Assembly: GCA_902470475.1 (NCBI GenBank)
Contig: CABRGT010000051.1
Span: 1-13,794, forward strand
Origin: an uncultured Porphyromonadaceae bacterium
GTDB lineage: Bacteria > Bacteroidota > Bacteroidia > Bacteroidales > Muribaculaceae
Reading direction: 5' to 3'
DNA: 13,794 bases
Below, piece after piece: positions 6,884 to 13,541 of this stretch. Below the pieces are notes generated by a model, which was not told the origin of the DNA, ran no database searches, and worked only from the letters and a program-made list of their open reading frames with translations. Numbering within the stretch: the first letter of the stretch is position 1; each line of letters opens with the position of its first letter. Position numbers and translations under genes: made by a program.

Positions 6884-7664
6884 GCCGGGCGGCCTCGAGT
6901 TCGGCGGCGCGGGCGCTGACTCCGGCGCCGAACAGGGCGAAATCGTATTTTACGGGATCCTCAGGACAATATTCGCGAAGCCTGCCGGTGAGCTCCTCGA
7001 CGGCCAGCCTGTCGTTTGAACGCCTGCCGAGCAGCCCCAGCGCACGCGACACGTTACCGACATGCACATCGAGCGGAATGCGCAGCTGCGACGGCCGGAT
7101 CACATGCCATATGCCGAGATCGACTATGCCGTCATCACGCACGAGCCATCGCAGAGCCATGTTGAAACGCTTGAGCGCCGTCTTTTCGATACCGCAGGGA
7201 AGACACCGCGAATCGGGCGTGCCGCCGTTGGCCTCGGTCAGCCGCGCGGAAACGGCAGCCGCCAGATGCCACGCCGGCGACTCGGAATGCCCTGCCCCGA
7301 CAGCGCCGGCGAAGTCCTCCAGCGAGCCGTATTCGGCATAAATGCCGCGGAGCCCGCGCAGATAGTGCCTGAGATTGGAATTGAAGAACGTGCGGTGGAC
7401 GTTGCCCTGCGGCAGGTCCTCGTAGCCGCGGTCCATCATATAATGATATGGCTGGTGACCGAGCATGTCGAGCATCCGCGATGCGTCGCGGCAGATCATC
7501 GTGCGGTTGCCCCAGGCGATGGTCGATACGAGCAGGGCCGCTATCTCGATGTCGCGGCGGTCGGTGTAGAGCCGGGGAAACTGCACCGGATCATCGTCAA
7601 TGAATTCGGGACGGTTGTAGCGCGACACCTCACGGTCGAGCAAATCCTTAAGATCGTCAATCAT
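6870..7664 (-). CDS. TIGR02757 / DUF2400 family protein
   Basis: This 264-residue cytoplasmic protein belongs to a conserved bacterial family without a settled function. Family marks are DDDPVQFPRLY (23-33), DIEIAALLVSTIAWGNR (38-54), the helical NMALRWLVRDDG (168-179), RPSQLRIPLDVHVGNVSRALGL (190-211) and CPEDPVKYDFALFGAGV (233-249). The all-helical fold with an 'IPLD.H' segment resembles helix-hairpin-helix DNA glycosylases, so a nucleic-acid role is often supposed. That is inference. The length is normal for the family. The start at 7664 lies 21 bases after the tRNA-His terminator, with no recognisable promoter between, so expression may rely on readthrough from the tRNA transcript. Its last codons overlap those of the convergent DUF4421 gene. 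Confidence 0.88.
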   Translation of the reverse strand: MIDDLKDLLDREVSRYNRPEFIDDDPVQFPRLYTDRRDIEIAALLVSTIAWGNRTMICRDASRMLDMLGHQPYHYMMDRGYEDLPQGNVHRTFFNSNLRHYLRGLRGIYAEYGSLEDFAGAVGAGHSESPAWHLAAAVSARLTEANGGTPDSRCLPCGIEKTALKRFNMALRWLVRDDGIVDLGIWHVIRPSQLRIPLDVHVGNVSRALGLLGRRSNDRLAVEELTGRLREYCPEDPVKYDFALFGAGVSARAAELEAARLTRD

Positions 7665-7685
7665 ATCACTCTGTATATCAAATCA

Positions 7686-7715
7686 GAAAAACAGCCCGGT
7701 ATATCTACCGGGCTG
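7686..7715 (-). terminator. Intrinsic terminator after tRNA-His
   Basis: On the minus strand CAGCCCGGTA, loop GATA, TACCGGGCTG forms a perfect 10-bp stem followed by TTTTTC. It starts 14 bases after the tRNA CCA end and separates the tRNA from the TIGR02757 gene. Confidence 0.9.
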
Positions 7716-7729
7716 CGAATCAAAATGCT

Positions 7730-7806
<77 letters not shown>

Positions 7807-7824
7807 CATGTCTTAAAAGCACTG

Positions 7825-7856
7825 CAAAGGTAAGGACATTTTTTGAAACTGACAAA
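7825..7856 (-). promoter_or_regulatory. Promoter of tRNA-His
   Basis: On the minus strand TTTG (7853-7856), a 20-bp spacer, and TACCTTTG (7825-7832) match both Bacteroidetes promoter boxes perfectly. Transcription would start close to the mature tRNA 5' end. Confidence 0.8.
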
Positions 7857-7875
7857 TTTTTGCCGAAAAATTTGC

Positions 7876-7883
7876 TAACTTTG
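7876..7883 (+). promoter_or_regulatory. -7 box of apbE
   Basis: TAACTTTG matches TAnnTTTG, 27 bases upstream of the ATG at 7911. No TTTG lies at the expected -33 spacing; the nearest, at 7859-7862, is only 13 bp away. This box excludes the in-frame TTG at 7860 as start. Confidence 0.6.
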
Positions 7884-7910
7884 TCATGTTTTTTGATAAC
7901 CGGCATTACT

Positions 7911-8909
7911 ATGAGAACCGTCCGCATGGCCATCGCAGCCCTGGCCGCCCTCCTGTGGAGCTGCACGGTAAATAACGGCGAATACCGCAGTATAAGCGGA
8001 AACGCCTGGGGTACAGTATACCATATCACCTACAACGGACCCGAGGCGCTTTCCGACTCGATTCTGGACGAGATCGCACGCGTGAACATGTCACTGTCGG
8101 CATTCGAGCACGGATCGACGCTCTACCGCATCAACGCCGGGCTGACCGACCGCGCCGACTCCATGTTTGCGGCGGTATTCGCGGAGGCCCGCGGCGTGTG
8201 GCAGGCGAGCGGAGGCCTGTTCGACCCCACTGTCGGGCCGCTGGTCAAGCTGTGGGGCTTCGGCAATCTTGGCGAGACTCCCGAGCCCGGCCCGGAGCAG
8301 ATCGAGGCGGCCCGCGCCAAAGTAGGCTTCGACCGCTGCACGCTCGAGGGGCTGCGTCTGATAAAGGACGACGGCATGGAAATCGACTTCGCGGCCGTGG
8401 CGAAAGGCTATGGCGTGGACCTGATCGCGGCCCTGTTGCGCCGCAACGGCTGCACGGACTACATGGTCGAGGTCGGCGGCGAAGTAGCTGCGTCAGGCGT
8501 AAATCCCAAAGGCATACCGTGGAGAATCCGCATCGACGTGCCGGGCATCGACGAACGCGAATCGGTCATCTCGCTCGACAACCGCTGCGTGGCCACATCG
8601 GGCAATTACCGCAACTACCGCGAACGTCCCGACGGATCACACTACGGCCACACGATAAATCCTCTGACAGGCTATCCGGCTGCCACCTCCGTCATCTCCG
8701 CCACCGTGGTGGCGCCCCGCTGCGCCACCGCCGACGCCCTCGCCACTGCCCTGATGGCCATGGGCGGCAGCATGGACGCCGACAGCGCCGCACAGGCTAT
8801 CCGGGACGCATATCCCGACGCGGAGCTGTATATCGTGGCAGCCGAGGGCGGCCGCGCCGTCACCAGGCACTATCCGCAACGCAAAACCGCCGCCATGACA
8901 TCACGCTGA
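7911..8909 (+). CDS. apbE: Lipoprotein FAD:protein FMN transferase (ApbE family)
   Basis: This 332-residue lipoprotein has a signal peptide ending in the lipobox LLWSC (Cys18). ApbE enzymes use FAD to attach FMN covalently to a threonine of exported electron-transfer proteins such as NqrC, RnfG and FMN-binding-domain proteins; magnesium is needed. Family motifs in order are MSLSAFEHGSTLYRIN (60-75), GGLFDPTVGPLVKLWGFG (101-118), AAVAKGYGVDLIAALL (161-176), YMVEVGGEVAASG (184-196), the loop HYGHTINPLTGYP (244-256) and the metal-binding CATADALATALMAMG (271-285). Length is normal. The ATG at 7911 is chosen because upstream in-frame starts fall at or before the promoter. No NqrC or RnfG gene is in the window, so its target protein is encoded elsewhere. 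It is monocistronic and divergent from tRNA-His. Confidence 0.95.
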   Translation: MRTVRMAIAALAALLWSCTVNNGEYRSISGNAWGTVYHITYNGPEALSDSILDEIARVNMSLSAFEHGSTLYRINAGLTDRADSMFAAVFAEARGVWQASGGLFDPTVGPLVKLWGFGNLGETPEPGPEQIEAARAKVGFDRCTLEGLRLIKDDGMEIDFAAVAKGYGVDLIAALLRRNGCTDYMVEVGGEVAASGVNPKGIPWRIRIDVPGIDERESVISLDNRCVATSGNYRNYRERPDGSHYGHTINPLTGYPAATSVISATVVAPRCATADALATALMAMGGSMDADSAAQAIRDAYPDAELYIVAAEGGRAVTRHYPQRKTAAMTSR

Positions 8910-8923
8910 CGTCGCGGCGGCGG
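8887..8923 (+). terminator. Possible terminator hairpin at the apbE 3' end
   Basis: CCGCCGCC (8887-8894) pairs perfectly with GGCGGCGG (8916-8923) around a 21-base loop that includes the apbE stop codon. No T-run follows, so termination is uncertain. Confidence 0.35.
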
Positions 8924-9036
8924 CTTGTAACTTAACGACTTACCACAAGCAGTTAATGTCAATCTATAACCTTAAATCTAATACCATGAAAACATTGTTC
9001 AATAAAGCAATTATACCTACATAACGTTACAAATGC

Positions 9037-9077
9037 GTTAAAGTTCCCGCACGTTTGTTACATTAACAGACTTTAAC
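9037..9077. promoter_or_regulatory. Operator candidate upstream of the two-component system
   Basis: GTTAAAGT (9037-9044) and ACTTTAAC (9070-9077) form a perfect 8-bp inverted repeat. Between them TGTTA-CAT-TAACA (9057-9069 region) is a second palindrome. TTAAC occurs twice on the plus strand at 10-bp spacing (9063 and 9073), the tandem spacing favoured by OmpR/PhoB regulators. The block ends exactly at the -33 box, so autoregulation by the adjacent regulator is a plausible reading. The rest of 8910-9151 is AT-rich and holds only a 12-codon reading frame at 8986-9024. Confidence 0.5.
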
Positions 9078-9108
9078 TTTCCTATAAGCCATATAATTTT
9101 TAATTTTG
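9078..9108 (+). promoter_or_regulatory. Promoter of the two-component operon
   Basis: TAATTTTG (9101-9108) fits the -7 consensus. TTTC (9078-9081) lies 19 bp upstream in place of TTTG. The leader to the ATG at 9152 is about 35 bases. Confidence 0.65.
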
Positions 9109-9151
9109 AATCCGGATAATAACAAATAGAAATCATTCACACCTCGAAGCA

Positions 9152-9865
9152 ATGAGAGAAAATATACTGGTAATCGACGACGAAGAAGCTGTCTGCGAGA
9201 TACTTAAATACAATCTGACAAAAGAAGGGTATCAGGTCGACACGGCTTACAGCGCCGAAGAAGCCCTGGATATGGACCTTGAGCGCTATCAGCTGTTCCT
9301 GGTCGACATAATGATGGGCGACCTGAGCGGATTCGACTTCGCCAAGCGCCTGCGCAACGTCACCGCCACAGAAAACATCCCGATCATCTTCTGCTCGGCC
9401 CTGAACGAGGAGGACGAGAAAGTCATGGGCCTCAATATCGGCGCCGACGACTATGTGACCAAGCCGTTCTCGATCGGCGAGGTGTTGGCGCGCGTACGCG
9501 CCGTGCTGCGCCGCTCATCGCTTCAGAACCAGCAGCAGACCGTGACTATCGCCGACTCGCAGTACGAACCCGACCTTACGTTCAAGGGCCTGCGGATCGA
9601 CCGCAACGAAAAGATCTCATACCTCGACGACGCCCCGCTGCAGCTCACACGGACGGAATTCGAGCTGCTCGAGTTCTTCCTCACCCACCGCAACCGCATA
9701 TTCTCGCGTAAGGAAATAATCAGCAGCGTATGGGGCGAGGAAGTAGTGGTGACAAACCGCACCATCGACACCAACATCACCCGCCTGCGTAAAAAATTAG
9801 GCGAATACAGCAACAACATCGTGACGCGCCTGGGCTTCGGCTATGGGTTTAAGGAAACCGACTAG
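9152..9865 (+). CDS. OmpR/PhoB-family response regulator
   Basis: This 237-residue cytoplasmic DNA-binding regulator has the two usual domains. In the receiver (about 1-120), Asp9 and Asp10 bind magnesium, Asp52 in FLVDIMMGD is the phosphorylation site, Ser82 is the switch hydroxyl residue, and Lys104 in YVTKPF is the conserved lysine. The winged-helix output domain (about 140-235) carries LTRTEFELLEFFLTHRNRIFSRKEI, VWGEEVVVTNRTIDTNITRLRKKL and the wing GFGYGF. A linker of about 20 residues rich in glutamine joins them. The start ATG opens directly with the receiver strand. It overlaps the kinase gene by 23 bp, so the two are co-translated partners. The signal and targets are not visible; it is not close to the Bacteroides RprY sequence as I remember it. 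Confidence 0.95.
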   Translation: MRENILVIDDEEAVCEILKYNLTKEGYQVDTAYSAEEALDMDLERYQLFLVDIMMGDLSGFDFAKRLRNVTATENIPIIFCSALNEEDEKVMGLNIGADDYVTKPFSIGEVLARVRAVLRRSSLQNQQQTVTIADSQYEPDLTFKGLRIDRNEKISYLDDAPLQLTRTEFELLEFFLTHRNRIFSRKEIISSVWGEEVVVTNRTIDTNITRLRKKLGEYSNNIVTRLGFGYGFKETD

Positions 9866-11303
9866 ATATCAGCTGCGGCTGTTCGCGCCGCTCGTAGCGC
9901 TGATCTGGCTCATCCTGATAGTGATGGGTGTGTGGATGTACCACACCGAGCGCCAGTTGCGCATACAGAACTTGCGCGACCGCGTGTCGGTCGTCGCATC
10001 GCGCATCGTCTATGCCTATGAGAACAACTCCGACCCCAAGCCGTTCTACGACTTCGTGGCCTCATATTTCATGGCCGACTCTCTGTGCGACGATATCCGC
10101 ATCACCACATATTATAACGGCCGCCCCCAGTATGTGGTGGGCGAGCCCATATCGCCCGTCGACATCCGCGACTTCCACGACGGCACTATAAAAATCGACC
10201 GTGAAGGGCAGATCACCGACGACGAACGCCACCGCAACAATCTTTACTACAACTACACCACCAGCACCGACAAACGGCTGGAGATATACACCATGCTTCC
10301 GTTCGACGCCGCGCAGATCGAAGCCACCCAGGCCTCCGACCGTCTGTACATAGTCCTGCTGATAGTAGCGCTTACGGGCACGGCCCTGGCATGGTTCATG
10401 TCGCGCAAGCTCGGGCACAATATCGAGCTGCTCCGCGACTTCGCCGAACGGGCTTCGGCCGACGACGACTTCGTGCCGACAGTCCGATTCAGCCACGACG
10501 AGCTGGGCGACATATCGCGCCACATAGTCTCGTTCTACAACCAGCGCAACGCCGCCATAATCAAGCTAAAACGCGAGCACAAGGTGGCGTATCACGCCCT
10601 GGAGGAAAAGACACGCCTCAAACGCGAGCTTACAAACAATATCAACCACGAGCTCAAGACCCCGATCGCCGTGATCAAAGGCTATCTCGACACGATCAAC
10701 GAACACCCCGACATGGACGAAGAGTCGCGGCGCCATTTCCTGAAAAAGGTCAGCGAACACGTCGACCGCCTCACCCAGCTGCTCAACGACCTGTCAAGCA
10801 TCACACGCCTCGAATACGGCTCGCAGATGATCAACACCGAGCCCGTCAATTTCCACGAGATCGTGTTCCAGGCCGTCAACGACTACGAGACATCCGGCAT
10901 GCTCAAGGGTATGACGTTCAACTACGACATACCGACCTACTGCTCCGTAATAGGCAACCAGACCCTGCTGAGCGGCATGATAAACAACCTGGTAAAGAAC
11001 GCCGTAGCCTATTCGAAAGGTACTGAGATAAATATCATACTGACCGACAAGGACGAAAAGTTCTACCACTTCGCCTTCTACGACAACGGCGTGGGCGTCA
11101 AACCCGAAAGCCTCCCACACTTATTTGACCGCTTCTTCCGCGAAGACAACGGCCGGTCACGCAAAAAAGGCGGCACTGGACTCGGACTCTCAATCGTGCA
11201 GAACACAGTCGAGGCCCTCGGCGGAACCATCATCGCCGACAACCGCAAAGGCGGCGGCCTGATATTCCGCTTTACGCTCAAGCGCGCGTCAAAAGATGAA
11301 TAA
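9843..11303 (+). CDS. Membrane sensor histidine kinase
   Basis: This 486-residue kinase is the partner of the overlapping response regulator. TM1 is at about 12-33 (LFAPLVALIWLILIVMGVWM). A periplasmic sensor of about 130 residues (34-167) follows with no recognised ligand motif, then TM2 at about 168-187 (LYIVLLIVALTGTALAWFM). The following HAMP-like segment (188-240) leads into a helical linker and the HisKA domain with phospho-acceptor His269 in NNINHELKTPIAVIKGYL. The ATPase domain has an N box (GMINNLVKNAVAYS, 378-391), the G1 box DNGVGV (414-419), the F box LFDRFFRED (427-435) and the G2 box GGTGLGLSIV (443-452). All catalytic motifs are intact. The ATG at 9843 lies inside the regulator gene. 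Architecture is the classical PhoR/EnvZ-like type; a phosphate or envelope-stress signal is possible but unsupported. Confidence 0.95.
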   Translation: MGLRKPTRYQLRLFAPLVALIWLILIVMGVWMYHTERQLRIQNLRDRVSVVASRIVYAYENNSDPKPFYDFVASYFMADSLCDDIRITTYYNGRPQYVVGEPISPVDIRDFHDGTIKIDREGQITDDERHRNNLYYNYTTSTDKRLEIYTMLPFDAAQIEATQASDRLYIVLLIVALTGTALAWFMSRKLGHNIELLRDFAERASADDDFVPTVRFSHDELGDISRHIVSFYNQRNAAIIKLKREHKVAYHALEEKTRLKRELTNNINHELKTPIAVIKGYLDTINEHPDMDEESRRHFLKKVSEHVDRLTQLLNDLSSITRLEYGSQMINTEPVNFHEIVFQAVNDYETSGMLKGMTFNYDIPTYCSVIGNQTLLSGMINNLVKNAVAYSKGTEINIILTDKDEKFYHFAFYDNGVGVKPESLPHLFDRFFREDNGRSRKKGGTGLGLSIVQNTVEALGGTIIADNRKGGGLIFRFTLKRASKDE

Positions 11304-11338
11304 ACGCCTATATCACAGCCGGGATAATGAATAAAACC

Positions 11339-11362
11339 GCACAAAAAGGCGATTTTATGTGC
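11339..11362. other. Hairpin between the kinase gene and ilvE
   Basis: GCACA plus AAAA pairs with TTTT plus TGTGC around GGCGA, with one bulged A. It ends 5 bases before the ilvE -33 box. It could terminate kinase transcripts weakly or serve as an operator; no T-run follows. Confidence 0.35.
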
Positions 11363-11367
11363 AAAGA

Positions 11368-11399
11368 TTTGCGAAATTGCATTTTTTTGCTCAATTTTG
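11368..11399 (+). promoter_or_regulatory. Promoter of ilvE
   Basis: TTTG (11368-11371), a 20-bp spacer, and CAATTTTG (11392-11399), one mismatch from TAnnTTTG. The ATG at 11429 follows after 29 bases. The next upstream TTG at 11423 is not needed. Confidence 0.6.
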
Positions 11400-11428
11400 C
11401 AACCCGTTCACAATAACTCAGATTGATC

Positions 11429-12451
11429 ATGGATCAAGAAATTGACTGGAAAAAACTACCGTTCGGATACTACCCCACCGACTATAACGTGCGTTGCTAT
11501 TACCGCGACGGCAAATGGGGCGAAATCGAAGTAACAACATCTGACAAGATAGAGCTGCACATGGCAGCCACAGCCCTGCATTACGGCCAGGAACTCTTCG
11601 AAGGCCTCAAGGCTTTCCGCGGCAAAGACGGCAAGATCCGCATCTTCCGCCTGCGCGACAACGCCGAGCGCGTACGCTCCTCGGCCAAAGGCATCCTGAT
11701 GGAACCCGTGCCCGAAGACATCTTCTGCAAGATGTGCGAGATGGTCGTGAAACTCAACGAACGATTCGTGCCGCCCTACGGCAGCGGTGCATCGCTCTAC
11801 ATCCGCCCGCTCGAAATCGGCCTCACCCCGAGCATCGGCGTCAAGGCAGCCTCCGAATACCTCTTCATGGTCATGGTCAGCCCCGTCGGCCCCTACTTCA
11901 AGACAGGCTTCGGCTGCACCGACATCTGCATAATGCGCGAATACGACCGCGTCGCACCCCGCGGCACCGGCCGCTTCAAGATCGGCGGCAACTACGCCGC
12001 CTCGCTCGTAGCCGGCGAACACGCCCACGAACTCGGATGCTCGGCCGTGCTGTTCCTCGACCCCAAGGAGAAAAAATACCTCGACGAATGCGGCCCCGCC
12101 AATTTCTTCGCCATCATCGACGGCAAGTACGTCACCCCGAAAAGCGACTCCATCCTGCCGTCGATCACCAACCGCGCCCTGATGACACTCGCACGCGATC
12201 TCGGCATCGAAGTCGAGGAACGCCACATCACCGTCGACGAGCTCGAGCACGCCACCGAAGCCGGAGCCTGCGGCACCGCCGCCGTCATCTCCCCCATCGG
12301 ACATATCCGCGACATCGACACCGGCAAGACCTACGAAATCGCCAAGGACGGCAAGCCCGGCCCCGTATCCACCCTACTCTACAACAAACTCAACGCCATC
12401 CGCCTCGGCGAAGAGCCCGATACCTACGGCTGGAACACCATAGTCGAATGA
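11429..12451 (+). CDS. ilvE: Branched-chain amino-acid aminotransferase (PLP fold type IV)
   Basis: This 340-residue PLP enzyme catalyses the last step of valine, leucine and isoleucine synthesis (or the first of their breakdown) by transamination with glutamate/2-oxoglutarate in the cytoplasm. Lys184 in GRFKIGGNYAAS is the PLP-binding lysine. Other marks are LHYGQELFEGLKAFRG (50-65), ASLYIRPLEIG (121-131), YLDECGPANFF (217-227, with the conserved acidic residue before CG) and GACGTAAVISPIG (279-291). The length and motifs fit the longer, eukaryote-like BCAT-II group common in Bacteroidetes rather than the 309-residue E. coli type. Start ATG at 11429 gives MDQEIDW. Its stop overlaps the HD-domain gene as ATGA. 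It links functionally to gdhA, which supplies glutamate, though that gene is 10 kb away. Confidence 0.95.
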   Translation: MDQEIDWKKLPFGYYPTDYNVRCYYRDGKWGEIEVTTSDKIELHMAATALHYGQELFEGLKAFRGKDGKIRIFRLRDNAERVRSSAKGILMEPVPEDIFCKMCEMVVKLNERFVPPYGSGASLYIRPLEIGLTPSIGVKAASEYLFMVMVSPVGPYFKTGFGCTDICIMREYDRVAPRGTGRFKIGGNYAASLVAGEHAHELGCSAVLFLDPKEKKYLDECGPANFFAIIDGKYVTPKSDSILPSITNRALMTLARDLGIEVEERHITVDELEHATEAGACGTAAVISPIGHIRDIDTGKTYEIAKDGKPGPVSTLLYNKLNAIRLGEEPDTYGWNTIVE

Positions 12452-13011
12452 CAGCCGCGCCACAGCCGTGGACCGAGGTCTACGACACATTCTATCCGAC
12501 GCAGACTCGCGCTCGCGACATCCTCGAGCGCCACTCCCGGTCGGTGGCCGACCTGGCATTGGAGATCAACAGACACAGCGGCCTCAGGCTGCCGGAAGCT
12601 GAAGTCGAGACCGCTGCCATGCTCCACGACATCGGCATATTCCTGACCGACGCACCGTCGATCGGCTGCTTCGGATCGCGGCCATACCTGCTGCACGGCG
12701 TACTCGGCGCCGACCTGCTGCGTCGGCACGGCTTCGGCGAAAACATAGCCCGCGTGGCCGAACGCCACACAGGTGCCGGCATCACCGCCGCCGAAATCGC
12801 CTCATGGCACATGCCATTCCCCAAGGACCGCACGCTGTGCCCGCAGAGCGACCTCGAGCAGCTCGTGTGCTACGCCGACAAATTCTACAGCAAGTCAGGC
12901 GACATGCGCCGCAAACCCCTCGACCGCGTACGCGCATCACTCGCCCGCTTCGGCCCCGACACACTCGCCCGCTTCGAAGCCCTCCACGCCCGCTTCGCTT
13001 TCGACTCCTGA
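12448..13011 (+). CDS. HD-domain (HDIG) metal-dependent hydrolase, substrate unknown
   Basis: This 187-residue cytoplasmic protein starts at the ATG overlapping the ilvE stop. The frame is open far upstream, but that part is a shadow of ilvE. The HD metal site is visible: His29 in LERHSRSVADLA, His60-Asp61 in AAMLHDIGIF, and Asp144 in CYADKFYSKS. Further conserved histidines are His83 in LLHGVLGADLL and His107 in AERHTGAGI. This layout, including 'ERHTGAGI' and 'ADKFYSKS', matches the small uncharacterised HDIG family (TIGR00295-like) of putative phosphohydrolases. The substrate is unknown; nucleotides or phosphate esters are usual for the HD superfamily. Tight coupling to ilvE suggests shared expression, not necessarily a shared pathway. 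Confidence 0.9.
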   Translation: MTAAPQPWTEVYDTFYPTQTRARDILERHSRSVADLALEINRHSGLRLPEAEVETAAMLHDIGIFLTDAPSIGCFGSRPYLLHGVLGADLLRRHGFGENIARVAERHTGAGITAAEIASWHMPFPKDRTLCPQSDLEQLVCYADKFYSKSGDMRRKPLDRVRASLARFGPDTLARFEALHARFAFDS

Positions 13012-13026
13012 CCGATACAAATATTA

Positions 13027-13066
13027 CGACGTCTCCCGTCCGGGAAAATCCCGCCGGGAGACGTCG
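13027..13066. terminator. Long hairpin between convergent genes, likely bidirectional terminator
   Basis: CGACGTCTCCCG (13027-13038) pairs perfectly with CGGGAGACGTCG (13055-13066). An inner stem, CGGGA-AAA-TCCCG, fills most of the loop. It lies 16 bases after the HD gene and 32 bases past the stop of the convergent lipoprotein gene. There is no clear T-run on either side, so it may terminate in a factor-assisted way or protect 3' ends. Confidence 0.65.
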
Positions 13067-13097
13067 CTATTGTCAAAGCCGATGTATTGATTACACG

Positions 13098-13541
13098 TCA
13101 GCGCTCTATGCGGATAAATACATAATCATGATCAAACTCAAGCTCTACCTCATTGGTCAGTTCAGCCTTATAGCCATAACTCTCGCGCGAGAACTCATTG
13201 ATAAGCTGGTCCGGATACGTATCCACCACAAACTCGGCGATCGGCGACGGCACGATTGCGGCCGGCACAGCCTTGCCGTACGGCGCGTCCACATCAATCC
13301 ACTCGCCTGCCGAGTCAAACTCAATCTCAGTGCCGTCGCTCAGATACACATCATACTTCGCCGACGAATGCTTGCCGTCGCGCTCCACCTTCACAACCTT
13401 CGCGCCCGGGAAATACGATTCGACAAACACCTGCGCCTTTGACGGAATATCGCCGAAAACCACAGGCTCGTCATCGTCAGAACACGACCACAGAGGCGCA
13501 ATCAACACAGCGGTCAGCAAAAAGAACAACACTTTTTTCAT
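13098..13541 (-). CDS. PepSY-like (DUF2874 type) lipoprotein
   Basis: This 147-residue predicted lipoprotein starts at MKKVLFFLLT. The frame stays open upstream to 13763, but that extension has unlikely composition and lacks a signal sequence, so the ATG at 13541 is chosen. The signal peptide ends in LWSC (lipid at Cys20), followed by SDDDEP, an acidic stretch that in Bacteroidetes lipoproteins can favour surface export. Two PepSY-like repeats follow. The first is at about 32-85 (IPSKAQVFVESYFPGAKVVKV, then YDVYLSDGTEIEFDSAGEW). The second is at about 92-147 (VPAAIVPSPIAEFVVDTYP, then YKAELTNEVELEFDHDYVFI). Such proteins are common secreted Bacteroidales proteins of unknown role; the fold resembles beta-lactamase-inhibitor-like domains. 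It is convergent with the HD gene, and no good promoter match is seen upstream. Confidence 0.88.
   Translation of the reverse strand: MKKVLFFLLTAVLIAPLWSCSDDDEPVVFGDIPSKAQVFVESYFPGAKVVKVERDGKHSSAKYDVYLSDGTEIEFDSAGEWIDVDAPYGKAVPAAIVPSPIAEFVVDTYPDQLINEFSRESYGYKAELTNEVELEFDHDYVFIRIER

Noticed and set aside
11734..12447. A 238-codon upstream extension of the HD-domain frame inside ilvE
   Set aside because: It is Arg/His-rich shadow sequence of ilvE; the HD protein starts at 12448.
13027..13066. CRISPR-like or mobile-element end
   Set aside because: There is one isolated hairpin between convergent genes, with no repeat array, transposase or target duplication; a terminator is simpler.
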